In this document: positions 45,534-55,053 of the stretch, piece by piece
Position numbering within the stretch: the stretch's first letter is position 1
Layout: the number at the start of each line of letters is the position of its first letter
NCBI RefSeq assembly: GCF_052055875.1
Contig: NZ_CP170508.1
Span: 682,001-746,000 of the forward strand
Direction of reading: 5' to 3'
DNA from: Methanosphaerula subterraneus
GTDB taxonomy: Archaea > Halobacteriota > Methanomicrobia > Methanomicrobiales > Methanospirillaceae
Length of the DNA stretch: 64,000 nt
Notes under the pieces: model-generated
Told to the model about the DNA's origin: nothing
Database searches by the model: none
What the model saw: only the letters and a program-made list of their open reading frames with translations
Program-made: the position numbers and the translations under genes

Positions 45534-46004
45534 ATGGTGCTGATGAATTCTTACGGGACCGAGACAGACAGAGAACAGGACGAAGCAGATGAGCAGACCA
45601 CAGAAGAGCCGGTGGACCACGAGACCCTGCTCGAGATGACGGCGGACGATATCTTCGCAGACTGCGAGGATGACGTGGTCTGTATCGCAGAGGCCCTCGA
45701 AGACCTGGAGGCTGCGATGCGGGACGAGCTGCTGGTATCAGATCACCTGAACGCCTACCAGACCTTCTTCTACTACTTCCGGCAGATTCCCGACGACCTC
45801 ATCCAGGAACGGCTGATCCTGCAGCCGGCCTCCGCCCTGGGCGACGGTGTGCTGGTCGAGGAGATCGATCTCTATGAACTGATCTTCACGGTGCACCAGG
45901 GGGCTCCGGTGATCGCAGTCAGCGATGGGGACACGCTCCTTGAGACCTTCGAGGGCCCCCATGCCTACACCAGAGGAAGAGCGTACGCCGAGAGCCTGAT
46001 CTGA
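45534..46004 (+). CDS. Hypothetical acidic protein
   Basis: 156 residues, strongly acidic in the first 70 (TEEPVDHETLLEMTADDIFADCEDDVVCIAEALEDLE). The C-terminal part has mixed strands (VLVEEIDLYELIFTVHQGAPVIAVSDGDTLLETFEG). It has no signal or membrane segment. I do not recognise the family. It diverges from the asnB-like gene and converges with the UPF0280 gene 5 bases away. Confidence 0.65.
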   Translation: MVLMNSYGTETDREQDEADEQTTEEPVDHETLLEMTADDIFADCEDDVVCIAEALEDLEAAMRDELLVSDHLNAYQTFFYYFRQIPDDLIQERLILQPASALGDGVLVEEIDLYELIFTVHQGAPVIAVSDGDTLLETFEGPHAYTRGRAYAESLI

Positions 46005-46009
46005 TCTCG

Positions 46010-46723
46010 TTAATATAGTTCGCCGGCCGTGATCAGGTTCTCGTCGACGACGGCGCCGACCATCGGCGGGACCGACCCGAAGCGCTGCACCTCGTCGCCG
46101 AGGATCGCCACGGCCCCGTCGACCCCACTCCCGGGGAGGCGGTCAAAGGCCGTGGTCTCCCCTGGCCGGAGCTGGTTGCAGAGCGCAGTCGCCCAGGCAT
46201 CGGCGACCGACGGGTCTGCAGAGAAGACGGTCACTGCATCGGCGACCCCGAACGAGATGGACGGCCCGACCGTCGCCGACGAGGTGCAGATCCCATAGAT
46301 CGCCGGCTGCGGCGGGACGACGAACGCGACCTTTCCTGAGAGTGACGACGCACCGGCATAGACCCCGACCCTGAGTGGCCGGTCCGTGATCAGAGCGATG
46401 TCGCCGCCGTTGTCGATCACCCCGAAGAGAGCCCCTTCCCAGGCCATCGCCTCGACCCCGATGGCGGCGATCGTGCCGGCGACCGCGGCCATCGGCCCGA
46501 CCCCGGCGCCACCGGCTGCAACGGCCATCCGTTCTGCGATGATAGGTCCCTGATCCGGCGTATACGGTTCAAGGGTCATCTGAAAGAACGGGTCCCCGGC
46601 GATGTACCGTTCCAGGTCCTGCCTGGCGGTGATCATCGCCTCCTTCGCCACGTCGATCCAGGTCTGTTCTTCGGCCAGGATCGTGGTGATCGTCTCTTTG
46701 AACTGAAAGTGCGCCCTGATCAT
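46010..46723 (-). CDS. UPF0280 protein (ApbE-like fold, COG2122)
   Basis: 237 residues from an ATG at 46723 that overlaps the ferredoxin stop as ATGA; longer readings upstream are antisense noise. Motifs: AVAAGGAGVGPMAAVAGTIAA, VIDNGGDIALI, ICTSSATVGPSISFGVADAVTVFS. In Methanosarcina the COG2122 protein is genetically tied to the sulfurtransferase route of homocysteine synthesis with the two genes upstream here; its exact step is not settled. Confidence 0.9.
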   Translation of the reverse strand: MIRAHFQFKETITTILAEEQTWIDVAKEAMITARQDLERYIAGDPFFQMTLEPYTPDQGPIIAERMAVAAGGAGVGPMAAVAGTIAAIGVEAMAWEGALFGVIDNGGDIALITDRPLRVGVYAGASSLSGKVAFVVPPQPAIYGICTSSATVGPSISFGVADAVTVFSADPSVADAWATALCNQLRPGETTAFDRLPGSGVDGAVAILGDEVQRFGSVPPMVGAVVDENLITAGELY

Positions 46724-47106
46724 ACCAGCATGGAGAGGGCATGGTGCGGGCAGGCCTGCTGGCATCTTCCGCAGAGCACGCACCGTTCCTCGTTCACCAC
46801 GAGGTGCCAGTCCTGGTCGAACGAAAAGACGTTCTGCGAACAGATCCCGATACAGGCCCCGCAGTCGACACACTCGTGCTCGTCGAAGAGGATCGTCCGC
46901 TCCAGCGGCCGGGCCGAGGCGCCGAGCGCTTCCATCCGGTCCCTGATCAGCGCACAGCTCTCCTCCGGCACATCGATCAGCACCTCCCCTTCAGAGGAGT
47001 CGATCCGTGCCCGCTCGACATTGATCAGCACGCCGGTCTCCTTGACCACCGTCGCAATGATCGGTTCGTTCCCCTTCTTCCGCGAGAAGGTCACCACCAG
47101 CTTCAT
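46720..47106 (-). CDS. NIL-domain 4Fe-4S ferredoxin
   Basis: 128 residues from an ATG at 47106, seven bases after AGGAGGT; a GTG three codons upstream is less likely. The N-terminal 75 residues form a NIL domain, and the rest has two cluster motifs, CVDCGACIGICSQNVF and CVLCGRCQQACPHH. It corresponds to the MA1822-type ferredoxin, thought to reduce the persulfide chemistry of the partner sulfurtransferase. It overlaps both neighbours by 4 bases. Confidence 0.93.
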   Translation of the reverse strand: MKLVVTFSRKKGNEPIIATVVKETGVLINVERARIDSSEGEVLIDVPEESCALIRDRMEALGASARPLERTILFDEHECVDCGACIGICSQNVFSFDQDWHLVVNEERCVLCGRCQQACPHHALSMLV

Positions 47107-48611
47107 CGTGTCCACCTCCTGCCGAACAGTTTCCCCAGGTCAAGGGCTGTCAGCATGCCGAGCACCCGGCCGGCCTTATCGATCACCGGCAGGGCACTGA
47201 TATTATACTGTTCCAGTTTCTGAGCCGCGACGTCGACCACCTCATCGGGTGTGGTCGTGACCACCCGTCTCGTCATGATCTCCCTGACCAGCGAGACCTT
47301 CCCCGGGTTGGCGACGGCCTTGGAGAGGTCATAGGTGGTGACCATCCCGACCAGGCGCCCCTCCTGGTTCAGCACGGTCAGGTGGTTGGTCTCACCCTTC
47401 AACAGTTTCTTGGCAGCCGTCCTGATCTCCTCGTCCTCGGTGATGCTCACCTGGTGCCGGTCCATGATATCGCAGACCCGCGGGGCATGCACCGTCTCAT
47501 GCATCGGGTGGGCGAGCCTGTTCGGATCGATCTGCCGGGTCGGCAGGACCATCTGCATCTTTCCGGCCAGGATCGTCTCTTTCAGGTCTGCCGCGACCTT
47601 CCGGGCCATCCGGAAACTCGAGAGCGACGAGGCGGTCACCTCCTCTCCATTCAGATCGATCGTCCCGCTCTTCAGTTCAGCGTAGCTGACCTGCCTGAGC
47701 ACCGGGCGTGACCTGCTCGGCACCCCGTAGTCGACCAGGTCCACCTGGATGTCCTCGTCTCTGACAGCCGTGGACCGGACAACCTCCAGGTCCACCACCG
47801 GGATCGGCACCCCGACCCCGATGTACATCGTGACCCCGTACCCATGCATCGTGGCTGCACGCATGTACTCAGGTGCCATCTGCTTGAGATCCCCGGTCAC
47901 CATCAGGGTCCCGAAGCCGGCGCCAGGCGAGTGCTGGGTCCCTTCCCCGACGATCATCCCCTGGCCGCCGCCGAGCAGGATCGGCGTCCCGCTCCCGATC
48001 ACCCGGAACTTCGGGTCGTTGGTGATGGGGTTCAGCAGCCCGGCCCCGGAGTAGGTGATATTACCGCTGTTCGGGAGGAGCATCCCCATGTACGTGTGCA
48101 GCGTCCGATCGGTCGTATTGATCGCGGCATTGTACCGCTGGTATGCGTTTCGCGGGTTGCAGACGGTGGCCTGGTTCAGGTCCTCAAGAATCAGTTCGGT
48201 GTCGATCGTCCGCCGGGGATAACAGTCGGTGCCGCGTGAGATGGCCCGGAGCTCGATCTGCTTTCCAGATACCAGGTCCTCGAGCACATGGGCGCCGCCG
48301 TACTGGTCCCCCCGCGTGGTGGACTGCTGGGTGGCCCCGATATAAGCGTCCACCGCGGCGAGGCCGGCGTACGCCTCGACATCGTTCAGCCAGACACGTT
48401 CCATCCGGATGGGCGGGTCGGCATGACCGAAGTTCAGGAACGCTCCGGTCGAGCACATCGCTCCGAAGGTTCCGGTTGTGACCACATCCACTGCTTCAAG
48501 GGCCCCTTCCTCACCGAGTTCGTCGACCAGGGCGGGCATCTCCTCTGCTGTAACCACAGTGGCGTTGCCGTCGGCGATCCGCTGGTTGATCAGGCCAATG
48601 GACTTTTCCAT
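47103..48611 (-). CDS. L-aspartate semialdehyde sulfurtransferase (DUF39/COG1900) with CBS pair
   Basis: 502 residues. The DUF39 domain (about 1-365) has TFGAMCSTGAFLNFGHADPP with Cys53 and ISRGTDCYPRR with Cys130, matching the two functional cysteines reported in the Methanosarcina MA1821 protein. Two CBS domains follow (about 385-495: MDRHQVSITEDEEIRTAAKK; MTRRVVTTTPDEVVDVAAQKL), perhaps sensing SAM or nucleotides. It makes homocysteine from aspartate semialdehyde and a sulfur donor. First of three overlapping genes. Confidence 0.92.
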   Translation of the reverse strand: MEKSIGLINQRIADGNATVVTAEEMPALVDELGEEGALEAVDVVTTGTFGAMCSTGAFLNFGHADPPIRMERVWLNDVEAYAGLAAVDAYIGATQQSTTRGDQYGGAHVLEDLVSGKQIELRAISRGTDCYPRRTIDTELILEDLNQATVCNPRNAYQRYNAAINTTDRTLHTYMGMLLPNSGNITYSGAGLLNPITNDPKFRVIGSGTPILLGGGQGMIVGEGTQHSPGAGFGTLMVTGDLKQMAPEYMRAATMHGYGVTMYIGVGVPIPVVDLEVVRSTAVRDEDIQVDLVDYGVPSRSRPVLRQVSYAELKSGTIDLNGEEVTASSLSSFRMARKVAADLKETILAGKMQMVLPTRQIDPNRLAHPMHETVHAPRVCDIMDRHQVSITEDEEIRTAAKKLLKGETNHLTVLNQEGRLVGMVTTYDLSKAVANPGKVSLVREIMTRRVVTTTPDEVVDVAAQKLEQYNISALPVIDKAGRVLGMLTALDLGKLFGRRWTR

Positions 48612-48700
48612 AGAAAGTACTTCATCTATGAATATTTAATAGCTAATGTTATTTCCCACAGTAATATATCTTTTATCTAGCTGGGTGCCGAACTGTAGGT

Positions 48701-49417
48701 ATGCACAGGGAAGCCCTGATCAGTCAGCTTGAAGAGATCGCCCCGCCTGACGGTGCCGAACCGTATGACGCCGGGCGGATCGGCCTGATCATCGAAGGCA
48801 GGGAGGAGATCGGCAGGGTCTGCTGCGCCCTGGACGCCACCCAGAAGGTGATCGACGAGGCCGTCCTGGCAGGAGCGGACCTGCTGGTCGTCCATCATAC
48901 ACCACTCTGGAACCCGATCACCTCCGTCACCGGCCCAACGGCAACACTGCTCGGTACGGTGCTCTCAGCCGGCATGAACGTCTATGTGATGCATACCAAC
49001 TACGACCACGCCCCCGCCGGGATCAACACCGTCCTGGCATCGCTCCTCTCCCTGGAAGACCCGGAACCGATGTCGCTCGGCCTGGTCGGGACGGTCACCC
49101 TCTCCCTCTCCGAGATGGTCGACCGGCTGAACGCCGGACCGGTCAGGATCTATGGAAGCCTGGGGAGACTCGAAAGGCTCGCCGTGGTCGGTGGTGGCGG
49201 TTTTGATCCCTGCCTGCTCGAAGAGGCGAAGAGACTGGGGGCCGATGCGTTCCTCTCCTCAGAGATGAAACACGCCGTGGCCAGAGCGGCACCGCTGCCG
49301 TGTATCGAGTCCACGCACTATGCACTCGAAGCCCCTGGAATGCAGGCGCTGGCCGAGCGGATGAACTGGACCTATATCGCCGACCAGCCGGAACTTTCGT
49401 TCTTTCCCTCGCCATGA
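48701..49417 (+). CDS. Nif3-like dinuclear metal-centre protein
   Basis: 238 residues of the NIF3/DUF34 family. Metal ligands are visible in LLVVHHTPLWNP, VYVMHTNYDHAPAGINTVLAS and ESTHYALEAPGM; LSSEMKH lies between. The function is uncertain; GTP cyclohydrolase-like folds and metal handling have been proposed. Divergent to the sulfurtransferase gene; TATA ATATATCTTTTA lies about 30 bases upstream, suggesting a leaderless mRNA. It overlaps the next gene as ATGA. Confidence 0.9.
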   Translation: MHREALISQLEEIAPPDGAEPYDAGRIGLIIEGREEIGRVCCALDATQKVIDEAVLAGADLLVVHHTPLWNPITSVTGPTATLLGTVLSAGMNVYVMHTNYDHAPAGINTVLASLLSLEDPEPMSLGLVGTVTLSLSEMVDRLNAGPVRIYGSLGRLERLAVVGGGGFDPCLLEEAKRLGADAFLSSEMKHAVARAAPLPCIESTHYALEAPGMQALAERMNWTYIADQPELSFFPSP

Positions 49418-49755
49418 GTGACCTCTGGACCGATATCGAGCAGGCCGGAACCCTGACCGAGCCGCTTCGGGCTGCGGTGGTCAAGCAGTACAGGAACCGC
49501 GGAGTGAGAGCCCTGGAGGCCCTTGACGAGCAGAGGGTACAGAAGTACCTGGACTTCTGGGTCGTGGTCGGCACCAGAGACACATATATTGTTGACGAAG
49601 ACTTCTGTACCTGCAACGACTTCATCTATCGCGGTGGCAGCTGTTGCCATATCCTTGCTGTCAGAATCGCGCAACTCACCGGAATTTTTCAAGAATACGC
49701 CCGCTGGTACATTGATGAGCGGCCATTCTACGCGAACAACCAACAGTATTTATGA
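49414..49755 (+). CDS. SWIM zinc-finger protein
   Basis: 113 residues starting at an ATG that overlaps the Nif3 stop by 4 bases. The zinc motif is FCTCNDFIYRGGSCCHILAVRIA (CxC...CxH) in the second half; the N-terminal half is helical. SWIM domains bind DNA or proteins and in archaea include a small family linked to recombination (COG5431-like). Pairing with Nif3 may be functional. Confidence 0.85.
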   Translation: MSDLWTDIEQAGTLTEPLRAAVVKQYRNRGVRALEALDEQRVQKYLDFWVVVGTRDTYIVDEDFCTCNDFIYRGGSCCHILAVRIAQLTGIFQEYARWYIDERPFYANNQQYL

Positions 49756-49791
49756 TCCCCGGGCAAAGATCGTTATAACACGTGGTTTTCC

Positions 49792-52533
49792 ATGAGCGAA
49801 GAAGATTACGAGCTCGATTATTTCAAATCCGAGGGGCTGGTTCGGAAGACCTGCACGTCCTGTGGGGCTAAGTTCTGGACGCGCGATCCTGAGCGTGAGG
49901 TCTGCGGGGATGCACCCTGCGAACCCTACAATTTCATCGGAAATCCTGTCTTTCGGCCGCATACCCTCGATGAGATGCGGGAAGCATACCTCTCATTCTT
50001 TGAGCGGCACGGGCACACCCGGATCGACCGGTACCCCGTCGCAGCCCGGTGGCGGGACGACATCTATCTGACGATCGCCTCGATTGCAGACTTTCAGCCC
50101 TATGTGACGAGCGGCGTCGTACCTCCGCCGGCAAACCCGCTGACGATCTCCCAGCCCTGCATCCGTCTGAACGACCTGGATTCGGTCGGACGGTCCGGCC
50201 GGCACCTGACTCTTTTCGAGATGATGGCCCATCATGCCTTCAACTCTCCACAGGAGGAGATCTACTGGAAGGACCACACCGTCGAACTCTGTGACGAGTT
50301 TGTACACTCCATAGGGGGCGACCTGAATGCGATCACCTACAAGGAGCACCCCTGGATCGGCGGAGGAAATGCCGGGCCGTCGGTTGAAGTGATGATCGGC
50401 GGGCTTGAGATCGCCACGCTGGTCTTTATGAGCCTGGGGAAGCAGAAGACCGCCCAGCCCCCGGTTGAACTCGAGGGGACCCAGTACTATCCGATGTCGA
50501 CGAGAGTTGTCGATACCGGGTACGGGCTCGAACGGATGGTCTGGGCCTCGACCGGCTCGCCGACGATCTATGACGCGGTCTTCCCGGACATGGTCAGCAC
50601 CATCATGCACTCTGCAGGGCTCGACCATCATCTGGATAACCCCGAGTCCACGAAGATGCTGGCCTTAAGCGCCAAATTCGCCGGCCTGATGGACATCACC
50701 GGGGCTAACCTGTTCCAGCTCAGAAAGAAGGTGGCCGCCACGATCGATGTCCCGATCGAGAAGCTCCAGAAGATGATCGTGCCGATCGAACAGGTGTACA
50801 CGATTGCAGACCACACCCGCTGCCTGGCCTACATGCTCGGGGATTGCATCGTCCCGTCCAATGTCAGGGAAGGCTACCTGGCCCGGCTCGTGCTGCGGCG
50901 GACGCTGCGGGTCATGAACGAACTTGGAGTGGATGCCGACCTCGGGGATCTGATCGAGATGCAGGTCAACAAGATCGGGAACAGCCAGTTCGAGCAGAAC
51001 CTGGATGTCATCCACGAGATTGTCGACCGTGAGGTCGAGAAGTACGCGGCCACCATCGAGCGGGGCACCCGGATCATTCAGAAGGTCGCCACCACCTACA
51101 AAAAGAAGAGTGAGAAGGTCCCGCTTCGTGAAGTGGTCACCCTCTACGATTCGCATGGCCTGCCGCCGGAACTGATCAAGGAGGTCGCCTCAAAGGAAGG
51201 GGCCGTGGTCGACCTGCCGGACAACTTCTACTCACTGATCGCCGATATGCACTCAGAGAGCCAGAAAGAGCAGGTGGACGACCCCCTCGACCCGTACCGT
51301 GAACGGGTCAGCGGGCTGCCCGAGACCCATCCCCTCTACTACGAACTCCCCTGCGAGGTGGAGTTCGAGGGGATGGTCCTGGACTTCTTCGACGGGTATG
51401 TGATCCTGGACCAGACGCTCTTCTACCCGGAGGGCGGCGGTCAGCCTGCCGACACCGGAACCCTGGTCACGGCCGAGTGCATGGTCAGGGTCGAGGACAC
51501 CATCAAGATGGGCGGCGTGATCCTGCATAAGATCAGCGGTGGAAGCCTCAAACGCGGCGAACGGGTGAAAGGGATGGTCGACGAGGACCGGCGGTGGTCG
51601 CTGATGCGCCATCACACGGCCACGCACATCCTGCTCCATGCCACCAAAGAGGTGCTCGGCGCCCATGTCCACCAGTCCGGCGCCCAGAAGGGGAGCGAGA
51701 GTTCCCGTATCGATATCAGGCACTTCAAGCATATCACGCCCGATGAACTGCGCAGGATCGAGGTGAAGGCGAACCAGATCGTGATGAAGAACCGGCCGAT
51801 CTCGATCAAGATCGAGGAACGGACCAAGGCCGAGCAGAAGTACGGTTTCGGGCTGTACCAGGGCGGAGTCCCTCCCGGCAAGGAGATCCGGATCGTAAAG
51901 GTCGGGGGCGATATCGAGGCCTGCGCAGGAACGCACTGTAAATCCACCGGCGAGGTCGGTGCGATCAAGATCCTCCGGGTCGAGCATATCCAGGACGGGA
52001 TCGAGCGGATCGAGTTCTCTGCCGGCAGAGCCGCGATCACGGCGATGCAGAATATCGAGCAGTTGCTGGACGAGTCGGCACAGACGCTTCGGATCCAACC
52101 TGAGAACCTGCCGAGCAGCGTGCAGCGGTTCTTCACCGAATGGAAGGAACGGGGCAAAGAGGTCGAACGGCTCAGGTCCAGACTGGTCGACCTTGAACTG
52201 CAGAATGTCAGGTACGAATCGGTCAGGGGCGTGAACCTGGTGATCAAGGAGATCGATGTGGATCCCTCACAACTGGCATCGCTGGCACGGAAACTGTCCA
52301 GAAACGACGGGGTCGCCCTGCTCGCCTCCAGCACCGACACCCTCCACCTGGTCCTCTCCTCAGGGAGCAGGGTCGTGGATGCCGGTAAGATCCTCGGTCA
52401 GGTCGCGCTGCTCATCGATGGAAAAGGCGGAGGCAACGCGACAATGGCTCACGGGGTAAGCCAGGACAGATCTCAGCTCGAACCCGCCCTTCAGGCTGGA
52501 AAGAAACTGATCCTGTCCGCCCTCGGCGCCTGA
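49792..52533 (+). CDS. alaS: Alanyl-tRNA synthetase, archaeal type
   Basis: 913 residues, the archaeal length. The N-terminal extension has a Cys motif CTSCGAKFWTRDPEREVCGDAPC before the class II core (RHLTLFEMMAHHAF, STRVVDTGYGLERMVWAS). The editing domain carries HHTATHILLHA and CAGTHCKSTGEVGAIKI. The C-terminal DHHA1 oligomerisation domain ends GGGNATMAHGVSQD. TATA-like GTTATAAC lies about 21 bases upstream of the ATG. Confidence 0.95.
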   Translation: MSEEDYELDYFKSEGLVRKTCTSCGAKFWTRDPEREVCGDAPCEPYNFIGNPVFRPHTLDEMREAYLSFFERHGHTRIDRYPVAARWRDDIYLTIASIADFQPYVTSGVVPPPANPLTISQPCIRLNDLDSVGRSGRHLTLFEMMAHHAFNSPQEEIYWKDHTVELCDEFVHSIGGDLNAITYKEHPWIGGGNAGPSVEVMIGGLEIATLVFMSLGKQKTAQPPVELEGTQYYPMSTRVVDTGYGLERMVWASTGSPTIYDAVFPDMVSTIMHSAGLDHHLDNPESTKMLALSAKFAGLMDITGANLFQLRKKVAATIDVPIEKLQKMIVPIEQVYTIADHTRCLAYMLGDCIVPSNVREGYLARLVLRRTLRVMNELGVDADLGDLIEMQVNKIGNSQFEQNLDVIHEIVDREVEKYAATIERGTRIIQKVATTYKKKSEKVPLREVVTLYDSHGLPPELIKEVASKEGAVVDLPDNFYSLIADMHSESQKEQVDDPLDPYRERVSGLPETHPLYYELPCEVEFEGMVLDFFDGYVILDQTLFYPEGGGQPADTGTLVTAECMVRVEDTIKMGGVILHKISGGSLKRGERVKGMVDEDRRWSLMRHHTATHILLHATKEVLGAHVHQSGAQKGSESSRIDIRHFKHITPDELRRIEVKANQIVMKNRPISIKIEERTKAEQKYGFGLYQGGVPPGKEIRIVKVGGDIEACAGTHCKSTGEVGAIKILRVEHIQDGIERIEFSAGRAAITAMQNIEQLLDESAQTLRIQPENLPSSVQRFFTEWKERGKEVERLRSRLVDLELQNVRYESVRGVNLVIKEIDVDPSQLASLARKLSRNDGVALLASSTDTLHLVLSSGSRVVDAGKILGQVALLIDGKGGGNATMAHGVSQDRSQLEPALQAGKKLILSALGA

Positions 52534-52535
52534 AC

Positions 52536-52543
52536 TTTTTTTT
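52536..52543 (+). terminator. Oligo-T terminator after alaS
   Basis: Eight T residues begin two bases after the alaS stop codon. Confidence 0.6.
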
Positions 52544-52755
52544 GTCTGAAGCGCAGTCTTCACTCCGGATCTCTGTTATTTCATCGGTATTTTCAGTAAT
52601 TCCTCCCACTCTACCGCAGGAGTTCTTCAACTGGCCGGGACAGATGAGGAAAAGTTTATCTAGCGCTGCATCGCAATCGGAGCATAGTACACAGCAGATC
52701 CCTCTTGTGGAAACAGACCTGGGGCTGGCTGATTTACAATGAAGGTGATACGATT

Positions 52756-54258
52756 ATGCAACGATCTCGATATGTACTGATCTCTTTACTGGTGGTCCTT
52801 ATCCTCCTCATGGCCGCTGCCGGCTGCTCGAAGACCGGAAACTCCGGAGGAACACAGACCATAACCCCGGGGCCGGGGAATGGAACCGCGATCACGACCA
52901 ATGCGACCCCTATGGGGTCAGGCGGGCAGCCCGCCTATATGAAGGACCAGTCCTCCTACACGGTGCTCAGTTCTGAGAATGCCACTGCAGCAGTCGGTCT
53001 GAAGCTGGTGGCCGAGGGATTGACCGCCCCGGTAGCGCTGGTCTCATCCCATGACGGCACCGGCAGGCTCTTCGCCGTCGACCAGACCGGCGTCGTGCGG
53101 ATCATCGGCAAGGACCGTGTGATGCAGTCGACCCCGTTCCTCGATCTCCGGGACCGGATGGTCACGCTCTCATCATCCTATGACGAGCGGGGACTGCTCG
53201 GCCTCGCTTTCCATCCAGACTACAAGAACAACGGCAGGATCTTTGTCTTCTACAGCGCCCCGCTCCGCGAAGGGGGGCCGGCCGGCTGGAACTGCACCAA
53301 CCGTCTCTCAGAGTTCAGGGTCAGTTCCAGCGACCCGAACCAGGTCGACATGAGTTCAGAGCGGATCCTGCTGACGATCGACAAACCGTCGATGAACCAC
53401 AACGGCGGTCCAATCCTCTTCGGCCCTGACGACGGGTACCTGTACCTGACAATCGGGGACGGCGGCGGGGCCAACGATGTCGGGCTCGGTCACACCTCGG
53501 GAACCGGGAATGCCCAGGATCTCAAGAACCTGCTCGGGAAGGTGCTCAGGATCGATGTGAACCAGCGGGACGAGGGGCTGATGTATGCAATTCCGAGGGA
53601 CAACCCGTTCGTCGGCAAGGCATGGGCGCTCCCGGAGATCTATGCCTATGGCCTCCGCAACCCGGCCTATGCCTCGTTTGACAGTGGGGACGGGCACAAC
53701 CTGTTCATCGGGAACGCCGGGCAGCAGCTCTTTGAGTCGGTGTACCAGGTTAAGAATGGCGGCAACTATGGCTGGAACTTCAAGGAGGGGACGCACCCCT
53801 TCAACCCCGACCAGCCGCGGGACCCGAACGGCACGGTGCCCACGGCCGGCTACCGGGGCGAACCACTGGTCGATCCGATCATCGAACTCGGCCATGACCT
53901 CGGCCAGGTGGTCGTCGGCGGGTATGTGTACCGGGGGACCGGGATCCCCGATCTGACCGGGAAGTACCTCTTCGGTGACTGGAGCGACAGTTTTACCGTT
54001 GGGAACGGGACGCTCCTCCTGGGAACTCCGCCACAGGAGAGTGGGGCCGGCAGCCAGAACACGATGTGGTCGGTCGGTCTGGTGAAGATCGCGACCTCCC
54101 AGAACGGACGGGTGAACGGATATGTCAGAGGGTTCGGCGAGGACGACCAGCATGAACTCTATCTGCTGACCAGCCAGACGAGCGGCCCTTCCGGGACCAC
54201 CGGTAAGGTCTACCAGGTCACGGCACCGGCCGCGACGAAGATCGTGACCACCCCCTGA
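52756..54258 (+). CDS. Lipoprotein with PQQ-type sugar dehydrogenase (GSDH) beta-propeller
   Basis: 500 residues from the ATG at 52756, eight bases after AAGGTGA. A signal with lipobox AAAGCS and a Gly/Thr linker lead to a six-bladed propeller of the soluble aldose dehydrogenase type: LTAPVALVSSHDGTGRLFAVDQTG, DERGLLGLAFHPDYKNNGRIFVFYS, NHNGGPILFGPDDGYLYLTIGDGGG, EIYAYGLRNPAY and GGYVYRGTGIPDLTGKYLFGDW. In bacteria such proteins oxidise sugars with PQQ; PQQ use is doubtful in a methanogen, so it may bind a surface sugar instead. T6 follows at 54269. Confidence 0.85.
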   Translation: MQRSRYVLISLLVVLILLMAAAGCSKTGNSGGTQTITPGPGNGTAITTNATPMGSGGQPAYMKDQSSYTVLSSENATAAVGLKLVAEGLTAPVALVSSHDGTGRLFAVDQTGVVRIIGKDRVMQSTPFLDLRDRMVTLSSSYDERGLLGLAFHPDYKNNGRIFVFYSAPLREGGPAGWNCTNRLSEFRVSSSDPNQVDMSSERILLTIDKPSMNHNGGPILFGPDDGYLYLTIGDGGGANDVGLGHTSGTGNAQDLKNLLGKVLRIDVNQRDEGLMYAIPRDNPFVGKAWALPEIYAYGLRNPAYASFDSGDGHNLFIGNAGQQLFESVYQVKNGGNYGWNFKEGTHPFNPDQPRDPNGTVPTAGYRGEPLVDPIIELGHDLGQVVVGGYVYRGTGIPDLTGKYLFGDWSDSFTVGNGTLLLGTPPQESGAGSQNTMWSVGLVKIATSQNGRVNGYVRGFGEDDQHELYLLTSQTSGPSGTTGKVYQVTAPAATKIVTTP

Positions 54259-54342
54259 CCGTCTCCCCTTTTTTGTGATCGAAAGGTCATTCAAAGCCAT
54301 AGAGAAGAGATCTTTATCTATCAGGTCCCCTTACAGGGAACC

Positions 54343-54816
54343 ATGCGACCAGTCTTTAGAATTTCAATACCAGCGGCTCTCCTCATCGTGCTGCTGATAA
54401 CAGCCGGCTGTACCACCACGACGACAACCTCAGTGCCCACAACGACCAGTGCTCCGACAAGTGGAACCACCATCATAACTTCAGCACTGACGACGGTGCC
54501 CACGACAACCATACCCGGTGCCGGGCAGACCACGCAGCTGACCCTCGTTGCGAAGAATTACGCTTTTGACCGGACGAGTATCGCGGTTCCGGCAGGGTCA
54601 AAGGTACAGCTTGTCCTGGACAACCAGGACTCAGGAGTCCCGCACAATATTGCAATCTACACCTCATCGGCGGCCACCACTGTGATCTTTAAGGGGGAGA
54701 TCATCACCGGGCCGATGAAGACCACCTATACCTTCGATGCCCCAGCGACACCCGGGACCTATTACTTCAGATGTGATGTCCACCCCAGTATGAACGGACA
54801 GTTCATCGTCCAGTGA
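54343..54816 (+). CDS. Cupredoxin-domain lipoprotein
   Basis: 157 residues. Lipobox TAGC at about 20-23, a Thr/Ser/Pro stalk to about 65, then a plastocyanin-like domain. Copper ligands appear complete: His in GVPHNIAIY and Cys, His and Met in YYFRCDVHPSMNGQF. It is a membrane-anchored blue-copper electron carrier or copper binder outside the cell. T6 at 54830-54835 marks its 3' end. Confidence 0.88.
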   Translation: MRPVFRISIPAALLIVLLITAGCTTTTTTSVPTTTSAPTSGTTIITSALTTVPTTTIPGAGQTTQLTLVAKNYAFDRTSIAVPAGSKVQLVLDNQDSGVPHNIAIYTSSAATTVIFKGEIITGPMKTTYTFDAPATPGTYYFRCDVHPSMNGQFIVQ

Positions 54817-54894
54817 CCGAATCTCTCTCTTTTTTCCTTCTGTTGATTCGGAATCGGTGAACAAACCCCGAATTAAACAGGTATCTTCGCTAGG

Positions 54895-54902
54895 TTTATA
54901 TA
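54895..54902 (+). promoter_or_regulatory. TATA box of the encapsulin operon
   Basis: TTTATATA inside the symmetric AGGTTTATATACC, about 155 bases before the cargo-gene start. The predicted start near 54927 gives a leader of about 125 bases without a supported gene, long for this genome, so regulation in the leader is possible. Confidence 0.55.
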
Positions 54903-55053
54903 CCATCATCCCTACCTTCACCTGTTCACCAGGACTATGCAGCAGTGTTGGGACAGAAGGTGACGGTTGGCCGGGCAACAGACCGGTTCCAGCTCGTTAT
55001 CGTCCCCCGATGCTCTGCAGGGTCTCCTGACGAAGATATATTGGAGGTATGAG

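Noticed and set aside
46724..46873. 50-codon N-terminal extension of the UPF0280 gene
   Set aside because: It runs through the ferredoxin coding region in another frame; the ATG at 46723 overlapping the ferredoxin stop is the natural start.
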